Assembly (NCBI RefSeq): GCF_013408245.1
Contig: NZ_JACBYS010000009.1
Span: forward strand, 124,001-188,000
Source of the DNA: Duganella sp. 1224
Lineage (GTDB): Bacteria; Pseudomonadota; Gammaproteobacteria; Burkholderiales; Burkholderiaceae_D
Direction: 5' to 3'
DNA length: 64,000 nucleotides
Of this stretch, positions 51,462-60,314 are shown piece after piece. A model generated the notes under the pieces. It saw only the letters and a list, made by a program, of their open reading frames with translations. It ran no database searches and was not told where the DNA came from. The stretch's first letter is position 1. Every line of letters starts with the position of its first letter. A program made the position numbers and the translations under genes.

Positions 51462-52668
51462 TCTGGCGGACTTTATCAAGCATACGCGCGAGGGCGAGGA
51501 GGCGGAGGCGATCCTGCGCGCCTGCGTGCACTGCGGCTTCTGCACGGCGACTTGTCCGACCTACCAGCTGCTGGGCGATGAGCTGGATGGGCCGCGCGGG
51601 CGCATCTATCTGATCAAGCAGGTGCTGGAAGGCGCGCCGGTGACGGCCAAAACGCAGCTGCACCTGGACCGCTGCCTGACCTGCCGCAATTGCGAGACCA
51701 CCTGTCCGTCCGGCGTGAAGTACGGGCGGCTGGTAGATATCGGGCGCAAGGTGGTGGAGGAACGGGTGGAGCGTCCGCTGGGCGAGCGCGTGAAGCGCAA
51801 GGCGCTGATCGAGGGGCTGACGCGCAAGACGGTGTTTGGTGCCGCGCTGAAGGCCGGGCAGGCGTTGCGGCCGTTATTGTCGCCGGCGATGCAGGACAAG
51901 GTGCCGCGCCGGCGCAATGCGGGCGTGTGGCCGTCGCGCGCGCATGCGCGCAAGATGCTGGTGCTGGAGGGCTGTGCGCAACCCGCCATGGCGCCGAACA
52001 TCAATGCGGCGGCGGCGCGGGTGCTGGATGCGCTGGGCGTGCAACTGATCGTCGCGTCCCGGGCCGGATGCTGCGGCGCGCTGCGGCATCATATGACTGC
52101 GCAGGAGGCGGCGCTGGAAGATATGCGGCGCAATATCGATGCGTGGTGGCCGTATGTGGAGGCGGCGGAAGTCGAGGCGATTGTGATGACGGCGTCTGGC
52201 TGCGGCGTGACGGTGAAGGAGTATGGTCATCTGCTGGCGCATGATGCGGCATATGCGGAGAAGGCGCGGCGCATCTCGGCGTTGACAAGGGATTTGAGCG
52301 AGGTTCTGGTGGAGTTCGAGGGCGAGCTGGCGGGGTGGGGAGCGGCGAAGGCGCACGGCCGCGTGGCCTATCATCCGCCATGCACGCTGCAGCATGGCCA
52401 GCAGATTCGCGGCAAGGTGGAGGGCATCCTGCGCGCGGCCGGCGTCGATGTGGTGCTGTGCGCGGACAGTCATCTGTGCTGCGGTTCGGCCGGCAGCTAC
52501 TCGCTGCTGCAGCCGGAATTGTCGCTGCAACTGCGGGACCGCAAGCTGGCCAGCCTGCAGGATACCGGCGCGCACATGATCGTCTCGGCGAACGTGGGGT
52601 GCAGCGCGCATCTGCAATCGGGGACCGGGACGCCGGTGATGCACTGGATAGAACTGCTGGATCGGTGA
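51451..52668 (+). CDS. glcF: Glycolate oxidase iron-sulfur subunit GlcF
   Basis: A 405-residue subunit with two [4Fe-4S] ferredoxin motifs (CVHCGFCTATCPTYQL and CLTCRNCETTCPSGVKYG) and two cysteine-rich CCG domains (GCCGALRHH and CCGSAGSY) as in heterodisulfide reductase-like proteins. It carries electrons from GlcDE to quinone. It is the last gene of the operon; a degenerate palindrome follows. Confidence 0.95.
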   Translation: MQTNLADFIKHTREGEEAEAILRACVHCGFCTATCPTYQLLGDELDGPRGRIYLIKQVLEGAPVTAKTQLHLDRCLTCRNCETTCPSGVKYGRLVDIGRKVVEERVERPLGERVKRKALIEGLTRKTVFGAALKAGQALRPLLSPAMQDKVPRRRNAGVWPSRAHARKMLVLEGCAQPAMAPNINAAAARVLDALGVQLIVASRAGCCGALRHHMTAQEAALEDMRRNIDAWWPYVEAAEVEAIVMTASGCGVTVKEYGHLLAHDAAYAEKARRISALTRDLSEVLVEFEGELAGWGAAKAHGRVAYHPPCTLQHGQQIRGKVEGILRAAGVDVVLCADSHLCCGSAGSYSLLQPELSLQLRDRKLASLQDTGAHMIVSANVGCSAHLQSGTGTPVMHWIELLDR

Positions 52669-52726
52669 TTGCGGATGGCACCCGCGCAACCCGCACACCG
52701 CTGCGGCCGGGGACTCGGCGTCCCCG

Positions 52727-52750
52727 TCTGACCCCGTGCGGGGGCAGACC
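52727..52750. repeat. Degenerate GTAC-type palindrome (copy E)
   Basis: GTCTGACCCC, then GTGC, then GGGGGCAGAC: a 24-bp palindrome with one arm mismatch and a GTGC centre. It lies between glcF and the convergent GGDEF-EAL gene and could serve as a shared 3' hairpin. A small GGGGAC/GTCCCC hairpin precedes it. Confidence 0.6.
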
Positions 52751-52764
52751 CTTTCGTTCGGGGT

Positions 52765-55305
52765 TTAAATTAACGCCAGTTGCGAGGTACCGCCGGCTGG
52801 CTCCCCGTGCAGGCTGACGATCGGTGGCAAACTGGCCGCTGCCTGCCACACCCCGGCCGTATCAAAGCTGGCCACCCACGACAACACATCATCCGCCGGC
52901 ATCGGCCGCGCGATGCCGTAACCCTGCACCAGATCGCACCCCAGCCGCATCAGCATCGCCCCATGCTCGGTGGTTTCCACGCCCTCCGCGATCACGCCCA
53001 GCCCGAATGAGCGCGCCAGGCCAATCACCGCGCTGACCAGATGCAGGTCATCCCGGTCCACCAGCATATTGCGCACAAAGCTCTGGTCGATCTTCAGCAC
53101 ATCGGCCGGCAGCCGCTTCAGATACGACATCGACGAGTACCCGGTGCCAAAATCATCCAGCGCGAAGCTGATGCCCAGCGCCTGGCAATCCAGCATGATG
53201 CTGCGCACATGCGCGATATCGCTCAACGCCGACGACTCCAGGATCTCCAGCTCCAGCATGTGGGGCGGCACGTCCGGGAACTCGGCCAGGATCGCCGTCA
53301 GCCGTTCGACAAAGTCGTGGCGCTGGAAATGGCGCGCCGCGATGTTCACGCTGATGACCAAGTCCGCGTCGAACGCGCGCCACGATTGCAGCTGGCGCAG
53401 CGCCTCGCGCAGCACCCACTCGCCGATATCGACGATCACGTCGCTGTGCTCCACGATCGGCAGGAAGTCGCCCGGCGAAATCGTGCCGCGCAGCGGATGC
53501 TGCCAGCGCAGCAGCGCTTCCATGCCGATGATGCGGCCCTTGCGCATGTCCAGCTTGGGCTGGTAGTACAGCACCAGTTCATTGTCGTGCACCGCCGCCC
53601 GCACCTCGGTGCGGCGGTTGTGGTGGGTGCGCACCTGTTCATCGAGGTCGGCGTCGAAGAAGTGATGGCGGTTGCGGCCCGTGATCTTGGCCTGGTACAG
53701 CGCCTGGTCGGCGTGGCGCAGCAGGCTGTCGGCGCTGATGTCGGTGCCGGTGTAGACGGCGATGCCGACGCTGGCCGACATGCTCACCGCCTTGCCGCTG
53801 CAGACGTAGTCGCGCGCCAGCGCGGCCATCAGTTTGCTCATCGCGGATTCGATGGCGGCGCGGTCGTTCAGCTCCGGCAGCAGCAGCACGAATTCGTCGC
53901 CGCCCAGGCGCGCCACGTAGTGACGCTGGCCGGCAAAATCGTGCAGGCGGCTGGCGGCCTGCTTGAGGATTTCATCGCCCACGGCCTGGCCCATGGTCTG
54001 GTTGACGTGCTGGAAGTGATCGAGGTCGAACAGGCACACGGCCAGCAAATAGTTATGCTCGCGGGCGCGCTGCACCTCCTGCTCGAAGCGCTGCGCCAGC
54101 GCGGCGCGGTTGGGCAGGCCGGTCAGGATATCGTGGTTGCTCTGCCACGAGATCTGCTGCATCAGCTGGCGGCGCTCGGTCACGTCGCGGAACACCAGCA
54201 CCGAGCCTTGCACCTCGCCCTGCGCCGTGCGGATGGCGTTGGCGGTGTATTCGACGGTGATGGTCTGGCCCATGCGGTTGCGCAGGCTTTGGTTGCCCAC
54301 CTTGACCACTTCGCCGCCGGCGTAAATCTGCTTCATCGCCTTCAGCAGCGAATGCTGGCCGAAGTTATTCGCCAGTACAAACACCTGGTGCAGCTCCATG
54401 CCGCGCGCGCGCGACTCGGGCCAGCCGGTCAGCTGCTGCGCCACTTCGTTGATGGTGTCGATGCGGCCGGTCATGTCGGTGGTGATGACGGCGTCGCCGA
54501 TCGACGCCAGCGTGACCTCGATGCGGTCCTTCTCCACCTGTAGCTGCTGCTGCGCCAGCAGGGTGCGGGTCAGTTGCGCGCTGAGGTCATTCTGGCTTTG
54601 CTGCAGCTTGTGCACCAGCGCCTGCACGCGCTGCGCCATGTTGTTGAAGGTGGAGGCCAGCATGCGCGCCTCCAGCGTGCCGCGCACCGGCAGGCGCACG
54701 TCGTGGGCGCCGCTCTGGAAGCGGTGGGTGGCGTCGGCTAGGCGGCGCAGCATGCGCTGGTTGGCGAAGATGATGATGGCCAGCAGCGTGTAGATGATGA
54801 CCACGTTCAGCGCCGAGATCACGGCCTGCTGGTGGACGTTGCGCCATACCGCGTTGAGCGGCCGCACCGGTTCGAAGTCCAGCGTCAGCGTGGCGTCGCC
54901 GATGGCCAGCGTGCGGCTGTTGTGCGCAAGGGGGATCAGGCGCGTGAACCAGGCCGGGTACTGCGGCCTCGCGCGCTCGCCGCGCAGCGCCTCCAGGTGG
55001 CCGCCGGCGTAATCGAGGCGCGCGGCGTCGAGGTCGCCGTTGAGCAGCAGGGCGCCGGACAGCGTGCTGTCCAGGCTGGCGCGGTCGGGCGCGGCCAGCG
55101 CCGGTTGCAGCGTCTTGCTCAGGTGCGCGGCCAGCTCATCGGCATCATGCTGATAGCGCGTGTTGGCGTAGGTGGTTTCGGACTCCAGCATCAGGTGATA
55201 GCGCACGCCCACCACCAGGGCGATGATCACAAAGATAGGCACAAACAGCCTGGAGTACATTCCCATCCGCAGCCAGGGCGACAGAATTTTTCCCATTAAG
55301 GACAT
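52765..55305 (-). CDS. Membrane GGDEF-EAL protein (HAMP, PAS, GGDEF, EAL)
   Basis: An 846-residue cyclic di-GMP enzyme. TM helices at about 17-34 and 163-181 flank a periplasmic segment; a HAMP-like linker and PAS domain (about 255-375) follow. GGDEF is intact at 468-472 but without an RxxD inhibitory site. EAL is intact at 596-598 (MEALLRW) with DDFGTGYSS, KIDQSFV and AEGVET, so phosphodiesterase activity is likely. ATG codons at 55305 and 55296 are possible. It is upstream of gpx-pilU-pilT on the same strand order but has its own promoter space. Confidence 0.92.
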   Translation of the reverse strand: MSLMGKILSPWLRMGMYSRLFVPIFVIIALVVGVRYHLMLESETTYANTRYQHDADELAAHLSKTLQPALAAPDRASLDSTLSGALLLNGDLDAARLDYAGGHLEALRGERARPQYPAWFTRLIPLAHNSRTLAIGDATLTLDFEPVRPLNAVWRNVHQQAVISALNVVIIYTLLAIIIFANQRMLRRLADATHRFQSGAHDVRLPVRGTLEARMLASTFNNMAQRVQALVHKLQQSQNDLSAQLTRTLLAQQQLQVEKDRIEVTLASIGDAVITTDMTGRIDTINEVAQQLTGWPESRARGMELHQVFVLANNFGQHSLLKAMKQIYAGGEVVKVGNQSLRNRMGQTITVEYTANAIRTAQGEVQGSVLVFRDVTERRQLMQQISWQSNHDILTGLPNRAALAQRFEQEVQRAREHNYLLAVCLFDLDHFQHVNQTMGQAVGDEILKQAASRLHDFAGQRHYVARLGGDEFVLLLPELNDRAAIESAMSKLMAALARDYVCSGKAVSMSASVGIAVYTGTDISADSLLRHADQALYQAKITGRNRHHFFDADLDEQVRTHHNRRTEVRAAVHDNELVLYYQPKLDMRKGRIIGMEALLRWQHPLRGTISPGDFLPIVEHSDVIVDIGEWVLREALRQLQSWRAFDADLVISVNIAARHFQRHDFVERLTAILAEFPDVPPHMLELEILESSALSDIAHVRSIMLDCQALGISFALDDFGTGYSSMSYLKRLPADVLKIDQSFVRNMLVDRDDLHLVSAVIGLARSFGLGVIAEGVETTEHGAMLMRLGCDLVQGYGIARPMPADDVLSWVASFDTAGVWQAAASLPPIVSLHGEPAGGTSQLALI

Positions 55306-55425
55306 AAACGACTGATTCGACAGGAAACGACCAACGCATTATTACCTAAAAGTCAAGCCATGACACGGTTTTTCGGAAATCGTTTTCAGTATCTGACTTT
55401 TGTATTGGACATTGTGTTGCCTGAA

Positions 55426-55911
55426 TTACTCGGCCAGCAACTTTTCGATGTCGGCGATGAGCTCTTCCGGCTTGGTGGCCGGGGCGTAGCGGTTGTAGAC
55501 GGTGCCGTCCTTGCGGATCAGGAACTTGGTGAAATTCCACTTGATGCCCTCGGTGCCGAGGATGCCGGGCGCGTCCTTCTTGAGTTTCTGGAACAGTGGA
55601 TGGGCGTGTTCGCCGTTGACGTCGATCTTGGCGAACAGCGGGAAGGTCACGCCGTAGTTCTTTTCGCAGAAGGCGCCGATCTCGCCGGCGTCGCCCGGCT
55701 CCTGGGCGCCGAACTGGTTGCACGGGAAGCCCAGCACCTCGACGCCCTTGTCCTTGAATTGCTGGTAGACCGCCTCCAGCCCCTTGTACTGCGGCGTGAA
55801 GCCGCACTTGCTGGCGGTGTTGACGATCAGCAGCACCTTGCCCTTGTACTGGCCCAGGTTGACGGGCTGGCCCGCCAGGCTGTCGGCGGTGATATCGAAG
55901 ATAGTGCTCAT
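55426..55911 (-). CDS. Glutathione peroxidase family protein
   Basis: A 161-residue thiol peroxidase that reduces hydroperoxides. The peroxidatic Cys is C36 in NTASKCGFTPQY, with the tetrad residues in FPCNQFGAQEPG and KWNFTKF. A further Cys in GAFCEKNYG sits where resolving cysteines occur, so it may use thioredoxin rather than glutathione. The start overlaps the pilU stop (TAATG), so it is coupled to pilU although functionally unrelated. Confidence 0.92.
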   Translation of the reverse strand: MSTIFDITADSLAGQPVNLGQYKGKVLLIVNTASKCGFTPQYKGLEAVYQQFKDKGVEVLGFPCNQFGAQEPGDAGEIGAFCEKNYGVTFPLFAKIDVNGEHAHPLFQKLKKDAPGILGTEGIKWNFTKFLIRKDGTVYNRYAPATKPEELIADIEKLLAE

Positions 55912-57050
55912 TAGATGATTCCCAAATGTTCGGTGCCGGCGGACAGGTCGCGGTGCTTCGCGGCTTTGCCCTCCAGCTTGATGGCCAGGCGCAGGTCGTT
56001 GACCGAGTCGGCGTTGCGCAGCGCGTCCTCGTAGGTGATCAGGTCGGCCTCGTGCAGGTCGAACAGCGACTGGTCGAAGGTCTGCATGCCGAGCTCGCGC
56101 GACTTCTTCATCAGCTCCTTGATCTCGTGCACCTGGCCCTTGAAGATCAGGTCGGAAATCAGCGGCGAGTTCAGCATGATTTCGATGGCCACTGCGCGGC
56201 CCTTGGACTCCTTCTTCGGAATCAGGCGCTGCGAAATCATGCCCTTGAGGTTGAGCGACAGGTCCATCAGCAGCTGCTGGCGGCGCTCCTCGGGGAAGAA
56301 GTTGATGATGCGGTCGAGCGCTTGGTTGGCGCTGTTGGCGTGCAAGGTGGCCAGGCACAGGTGGCCGGTTTCGGCGAAGGCGATGGCGTGGTCCATGGTC
56401 TGGCGGTCGCGGATCTCGCCGATCTGGATCACATCCGGCGCCTGGCGCAGCGTGTTCTTCAGCGCCACCTCCCAGTCGTCGGTGTCGACGCCGACCTCGC
56501 GCTGGGTGACGATGCAGTTCTTGTGCGGGTGAACGAACTCGACCGGATCCTCGATGGTGATGATGTGGCCATAGCTGTGTTCATTGCGGTAGCCGACCAT
56601 GGCCGCCAGCGTGGTCGACTTGCCGGAGCCGGTGGCGCCGACCATGATCACCAGGCCGCGCTTGGCCATCACCACCTCCTTCAGCACCTCGGGCAGGCCG
56701 AGGTCCTCCAGCTTGGGGATGTCCGAGTTAATGGTCCGCAGCACCATGCCCACCGCGCCCATCTGCACGAAGGCGGAGACGCGGAAGCGGCCGATGTCGC
56801 CGGGGCTGATGGCGAAGTTGGCCTCCTTGCTCAGCTCGAAGCCGGCGGCCTGCTTGTCGTTCATGATCGAACGGGCCAGGTCGAGCGTATGGGCGGCGGT
56901 CAGCACCTGGGCCGACACCGGCGTCATCTTGCCGTCGATCTTGATCGCCGGCGGAAACCCGGCGGTAATAAAGAGGTCCGAACCCTTCTTGGCCAGCATC
57001 AGGCGCAACAGGTCGAACATGAATTTGGAGGCCTGATCGCGTTCCATCAT
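55911..57050 (-). CDS. pilU: Type IV pilus retraction accessory ATPase PilU
   Basis: A 379-residue hexameric ATPase that assists PilT in pilus retraction. Walker A is GATGSGKSTTL, the Asp box and His box are HIITIEDPVEFVH and ETGHLCLATLHANSANQALDRIINFFPEERR, and Walker B is VIQIGEIRD. The C-terminal tail HRDLSAGTEHLGII is longer than PilT, as for PilU. ATG codons at 57050 and 57047 are possible. A long 87-bp hairpin separates it from pilT, which lies upstream. Confidence 0.95.
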   Translation of the reverse strand: MMERDQASKFMFDLLRLMLAKKGSDLFITAGFPPAIKIDGKMTPVSAQVLTAAHTLDLARSIMNDKQAAGFELSKEANFAISPGDIGRFRVSAFVQMGAVGMVLRTINSDIPKLEDLGLPEVLKEVVMAKRGLVIMVGATGSGKSTTLAAMVGYRNEHSYGHIITIEDPVEFVHPHKNCIVTQREVGVDTDDWEVALKNTLRQAPDVIQIGEIRDRQTMDHAIAFAETGHLCLATLHANSANQALDRIINFFPEERRQQLLMDLSLNLKGMISQRLIPKKESKGRAVAIEIMLNSPLISDLIFKGQVHEIKELMKKSRELGMQTFDQSLFDLHEADLITYEDALRNADSVNDLRLAIKLEGKAAKHRDLSAGTEHLGII

Positions 57051-57063
57051 AAGTCCTTAAAGG

Positions 57064-57150
57064 CGGGGTCAGGTCCTCCATTTCTACACGGCCTCTGCTG
57101 TAGGCCTCGCCTACAGCAGAGGCCGTGTAGAAATGGAGGACCTGACCCCG
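57064..57150. repeat. 87-bp long hairpin between pilT and pilU with GGGGTCAG ends
   Basis: Perfect 42-bp arms (57064-57105 and 57109-57150) with a 3-nt loop. The outer part reads GGGGTCAGGTCCTCC. It starts 4 nt after the pilT stop and ends 13 nt before the first pilU ATG, on the strand of the operon. An RNA stem this stable could block readthrough, or protect the pilT mRNA 3' end. Confidence 0.9.
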
Positions 57151-57154
57151 GAGT

Positions 57155-58198
57155 TTAGCCGGGGAAGTTGTCGGGCGACTTGGCGGCGCTGCGGGCGGCG
57201 GCGGCGCTGATGATGTTGCGGCGGACCAGGTCGGTCAGATTCTGGTCCAGCGTCTGCATGCCGACCCCGCTGCCGGTCTGGATCGCCGAGTACATCTGCG
57301 CCACTTTGGCTTCGCGGATCAAGTTGCGGATGGCCGGCGTCGCCACCATGATCTCGTGCGCCGCCACGCGGCCGCTGCCGTCCTTGGTTTTCAGCAGCGT
57401 CTGCGAAATCACGGCCTGCAGCGATTCCGACAGCATGGCGCGCACCATTTCCTTTTCATCGGCCGGGAACACGTCGACAATGCGGTCGATGGTCTTGGCC
57501 GCCGACGAGGTGTGCAGCGTGCCGAACACCAGGTGGCCGGTCTCGGCCGCCGACAGCGCCAGGCGGATGGTTTCCAGGTCGCGCAGCTCGCCCACCAGGA
57601 TGCAGTCCGGGTCTTCCCGCAGCGCCGAGCGCAGCGCGTTGTTGAACGACAGCGTGTGCGGACCGACCTCGCGCTGGTTGATCAGGCATTTCTTGGATTC
57701 GTGCACGAACTCGATCGGGTCTTCGATCGTCAGGATGTGGCCGTACTCGTTTTCGTTGAGGTGGTTGACCATGGCCGCCAGCGTGGTCGACTTGCCGGAG
57801 CCGGTCGGACCGGTCACCAGCACCAGGCCGCGCGGCTTGAGCGCGAACTCGGCGAAAATCTTGGGCGCGTTCAGTTCTTCCAGCGACAGGATCTTGGAGG
57901 GAATCGTCCGCAGCACCGCCGAGGCGCCGCGCTCCTGGTTGTAGGCGTTGACGCGGAAGCGCGCCAGGCCGGGAATCGCAAACGAGAAGTCGACTTCCAG
58001 CATCTCCTCGTAGGCCTTGCGCTGGGCATCGTTCATGATGTCATAGATCATGCCGTGCACGTCCTTGTGCTCCAGCGGCGGCAGGTTGATGCGGCGGACG
58101 TCGCCGTGCACCCGTATCATCGGCGGCAGGCCGGCTGACAGGTGCAGGTCCGAGGCCTTGTTCTTGACGGAGAATGCGAGTAATTCGGAGATGTCCAT
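57155..58198 (-). CDS. pilT: Type IV pilus retraction ATPase PilT
   Basis: A 347-residue motor for pilus retraction and twitching. N-terminal DLHLSAGLPPMIRVHGDVRRI, Walker A GPTGSGKSTTL, HILTIEDPIEFVH, Walker B CILVGELRD, ETGHLVFGTLHTSSAAKTIDRIVDVFP. The AIRNLI retraction motif is present (ATPAIRNLIREAK). It is first in a pilT-pilU-gpx operon and divergent from yggS, the conserved arrangement in proteobacteria. Confidence 0.97.
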   Translation of the reverse strand: MDISELLAFSVKNKASDLHLSAGLPPMIRVHGDVRRINLPPLEHKDVHGMIYDIMNDAQRKAYEEMLEVDFSFAIPGLARFRVNAYNQERGASAVLRTIPSKILSLEELNAPKIFAEFALKPRGLVLVTGPTGSGKSTTLAAMVNHLNENEYGHILTIEDPIEFVHESKKCLINQREVGPHTLSFNNALRSALREDPDCILVGELRDLETIRLALSAAETGHLVFGTLHTSSAAKTIDRIVDVFPADEKEMVRAMLSESLQAVISQTLLKTKDGSGRVAAHEIMVATPAIRNLIREAKVAQMYSAIQTGSGVGMQTLDQNLTDLVRRNIISAAAARSAAKSPDNFPG

Positions 58199-58252
58199 TT
58201 ATAATCCCTGTGCCCAGATGTATATGCGGCCTGTTATAACGATCCTTACTCG

Positions 58253-58963
58253 ATGATTATGTCCCTGATCCGCCAGAACTTGCAAGCCATCACCGCGACA
58301 ATTGTTGCCACCGCCCAAGAATCCGGACGGCCGCCGGGGACGGTCCAGCTGCTGGCCGTGTCCAAGACCTTCGGGCCGGAGGCGGTGCTGGAGGCGGTCG
58401 CGGCCGGTCAGCGGGCGTTTGGCGAGAATTATCTGCAAGAGGGCGTGGACAAGATCCACGCCGTGCAGGCCGCCGGCGCGAGCGGGCTGGAATGGCATTT
58501 CATCGGCCCGATCCAGAGCAACAAGACGCGGCCGATCGCCGCGCATTTCGACTGGGTGCACACGGTCGAGCGCGAAAAGATCGCGCAGCGGCTGTCCGAG
58601 CAGCGCCCGGCCGGGATGGCGCCGCTGCAGATCTGCCTGCAGGTGAATATCAGCGGCGAGGCCAGCAAGAGCGGCGTCGCCCCGGACGAGGTGGCGGCGC
58701 TGGCTCACAAGGTCGCCGCGCTGCCCAATCTGACCTTGCGCGGCCTGATGGCGATCCCCGAGCCGGCCGAGCACTTCGACCAGCAGCGCGCGGCCTTCGC
58801 CCGGCTGCGGACGTTGTATGATCAACTGCGCGCCGACGGGCTGGCGCTGGATACGCTGTCGATGGGCATGTCGGCCGACCTGCGGGCGGCGATTGTCGAG
58901 GGCGCCACCATCGTCCGCGTCGGCAGCGCGATTTTTGGCGCGCGCAACTACCACAAGGCTTGA
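58253..58963 (+). CDS. yggS: YggS-family pyridoxal phosphate homeostasis protein
   Basis: A 236-residue fold-type III PLP-binding protein. The Lys that binds PLP is in LLAVSKTFGPEAVLEA; further signatures are AFGENYLQEGVDK, LEWHFIGPIQSNKTR and LSMGMSADLRAAIVEGATIVRVGSAIFG. It controls PLP supply and amino-acid balance. The start may be 58253 or 58259; a TATAAC box at 58235-58240 would leave a very short leader. It is followed by proC 3 nt later, the usual pair. Confidence 0.93.
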   Translation: MIMSLIRQNLQAITATIVATAQESGRPPGTVQLLAVSKTFGPEAVLEAVAAGQRAFGENYLQEGVDKIHAVQAAGASGLEWHFIGPIQSNKTRPIAAHFDWVHTVEREKIAQRLSEQRPAGMAPLQICLQVNISGEASKSGVAPDEVAALAHKVAALPNLTLRGLMAIPEPAEHFDQQRAAFARLRTLYDQLRADGLALDTLSMGMSADLRAAIVEGATIVRVGSAIFGARNYHKA

Positions 58964-58966
58964 GAG

Positions 58967-59788
58967 ATGAAGATTGCATTTATCGGCGGCGGCAATATGG
59001 CTGCGGCCCTGATCGCCGGGCTGGCGAATAAACTGACCGCCGGCGCCAATATTCATGTGGCCGATCCGAACGGGGAGGCGCTGGCGCGCTTGCACCAGCA
59101 GTATGGCGTGACCACGGCGGCCGCGGCCGACGAAGTGGCCGGCGCGGCGGACGTCATCGTGCTGGCGGTGAAGCCGCAGAGCATGCGCGAGGTGGCGGGG
59201 CAGTTGCTGCCGTTGCTCGACAAGGCCCGGCAGCCGTTGATCGTGTCGATTGCGGCCGGCATTCGCGGCGCCGATCTGTCGCGCTGGCTGGGTGGTTATG
59301 GCGCCATCGTGCGCTGCATGCCGAACACGCCCGCGCTGATCGGCAAGGGCATCACCGGCATGGTGGCGATGCCGGGCGTCAGCGCGGAGCAGGTCAAGGC
59401 GGCCGACGATATCCTGCGCGCGGTCGGCCCGACCGTGTGGCTGGACCAGGAGGACAAGATCAATGCGGTGACGGCGGTGTCGGGCAGCGGGCCGGCGTAT
59501 GTGTTCTACTTTATCGAGGCGATGCAGCAGGCGGCCGAGGAGTTGGGGCTGAGCGCGGAGCAGGGCAAGCAGCTGGCGCTGGCCACCTTCACCGGCGCGG
59601 CGCAGCTGGCGCAGCAGTCGAGCGAGCCGGTGTCGCTGCTGCGCGAACGGGTCACGTCCAAGGGCGGCACGACGTATGCGGCGCTCTCCAGCATGGAGTC
59701 CGGCGGCGTCAAGGCGGCTATTATCACCGCCATGAAGGCGGCCGCGGCGCGCGGCAAGGAACTGGGCGACGAGCTGGGCGGGGCTTAG
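58967..59788 (+). CDS. proC: Pyrroline-5-carboxylate reductase
   Basis: A 273-residue NAD(P)H enzyme for the last step of proline synthesis. The Rossmann start is IAFIGGGNMAAALIAGL; conserved parts include VLAVKPQSM, IRCMPNTPALIGKGITGM-like residues, AVTAVSGSGPAYVFYFIEAM and VTSKGGTTYAALSSMESGGV. It sits in an operon with yggS. An 89-bp palindromic element begins 8 nt after its stop. Confidence 0.96.
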   Translation: MKIAFIGGGNMAAALIAGLANKLTAGANIHVADPNGEALARLHQQYGVTTAAAADEVAGAADVIVLAVKPQSMREVAGQLLPLLDKARQPLIVSIAAGIRGADLSRWLGGYGAIVRCMPNTPALIGKGITGMVAMPGVSAEQVKAADDILRAVGPTVWLDQEDKINAVTAVSGSGPAYVFYFIEAMQQAAEELGLSAEQGKQLALATFTGAAQLAQQSSEPVSLLRERVTSKGGTTYAALSSMESGGVKAAIITAMKAAAARGKELGDELGGA

Positions 59789-59796
59789 GGAACCCG

Positions 59797-59885
59797 CACC
59801 CCGCACGGCCACGCAGGGTCAGACCCCGTACGGGGTCTGACCCTTAAGTGGTCGCGCTGGCGTAGAGGTTAAGGCGCGCGGGGTG
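59797..59885. repeat. 89-bp palindromic REP-like element (copy F) after proC
   Basis: Same length and layout as the element at 11321-11409: outer arm CACCCCGCAC (59797-59806) against GCGCGGGGTG (59876-59885, one mismatch), and a perfect 30-bp palindrome at 59815-59844 around GTAC. About 75 of 89 bases agree with copy A by eye. The inner halves are swapped relative to copy A (GTCAGACCCC first). It lies between proC and the convergent DUF883 gene. Confidence 0.85.
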
Positions 59886-59892
59886 GCGCTTG

Positions 59893-60228
59893 TTATTTGC
59901 GGGACAGGATGACCCCGGCCAGCAGGCCGATGGTGGCGCCGATGGTCACCGCTTTCCACGGGTTGTCGCGCACGTACACGTCCACGCTTTGCGCGGCCTC
60001 GCGGCTGTGGGCGACGATGCTGTCTTCCAGCTTGCGCAGGTCGCTGATGGCGGTGCGCAAGGTGTCGTCGAACCGGGCGCGCGCTTCGGAGGCGGCTTCG
60101 CTGACGTCGTCCGCGCTTTCTTCCAGCCATTTCTCGGCTTCGTTGATGGAGCTCTTCAGGCCGTCGATCAGCTGGTCGCGGGTGTTGGCGGCGGCGGACT
60201 GGCTGTCTGCAATCTCTTGTTGACTCAT
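59893..60228 (-). CDS. DUF883 (ElaB/YqjD-like) family membrane-anchored protein
   Basis: A 111-residue protein with a long amphipathic helical part (about 1-85, with DQLIDGLKSSINEAEKWLEESADDVSEAASEARARF) and a C-terminal TM helix (VTIGATIGLLAGVILSRK). The YVRDNPWKAV motif before the helix is typical. In E. coli such proteins bind ribosomes at the inner membrane in stationary phase; the same role here is inferred. The ATG at 60228 follows GAGGTCACC. The stop lies 8 nt from repeat copy F. Confidence 0.9.
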   Translation of the reverse strand: MSQQEIADSQSAAANTRDQLIDGLKSSINEAEKWLEESADDVSEAASEARARFDDTLRTAISDLRKLEDSIVAHSREAAQSVDVYVRDNPWKAVTIGATIGLLAGVILSRK

Positions 60229-60314
60229 GGTGACCTCGTGTGAATGAACCGGTGGGAAAAGAGAACCAGTGTAAGTATCAACCAAGTCACCACTTTGCGC
60301 GCGCTCAATTGGGT

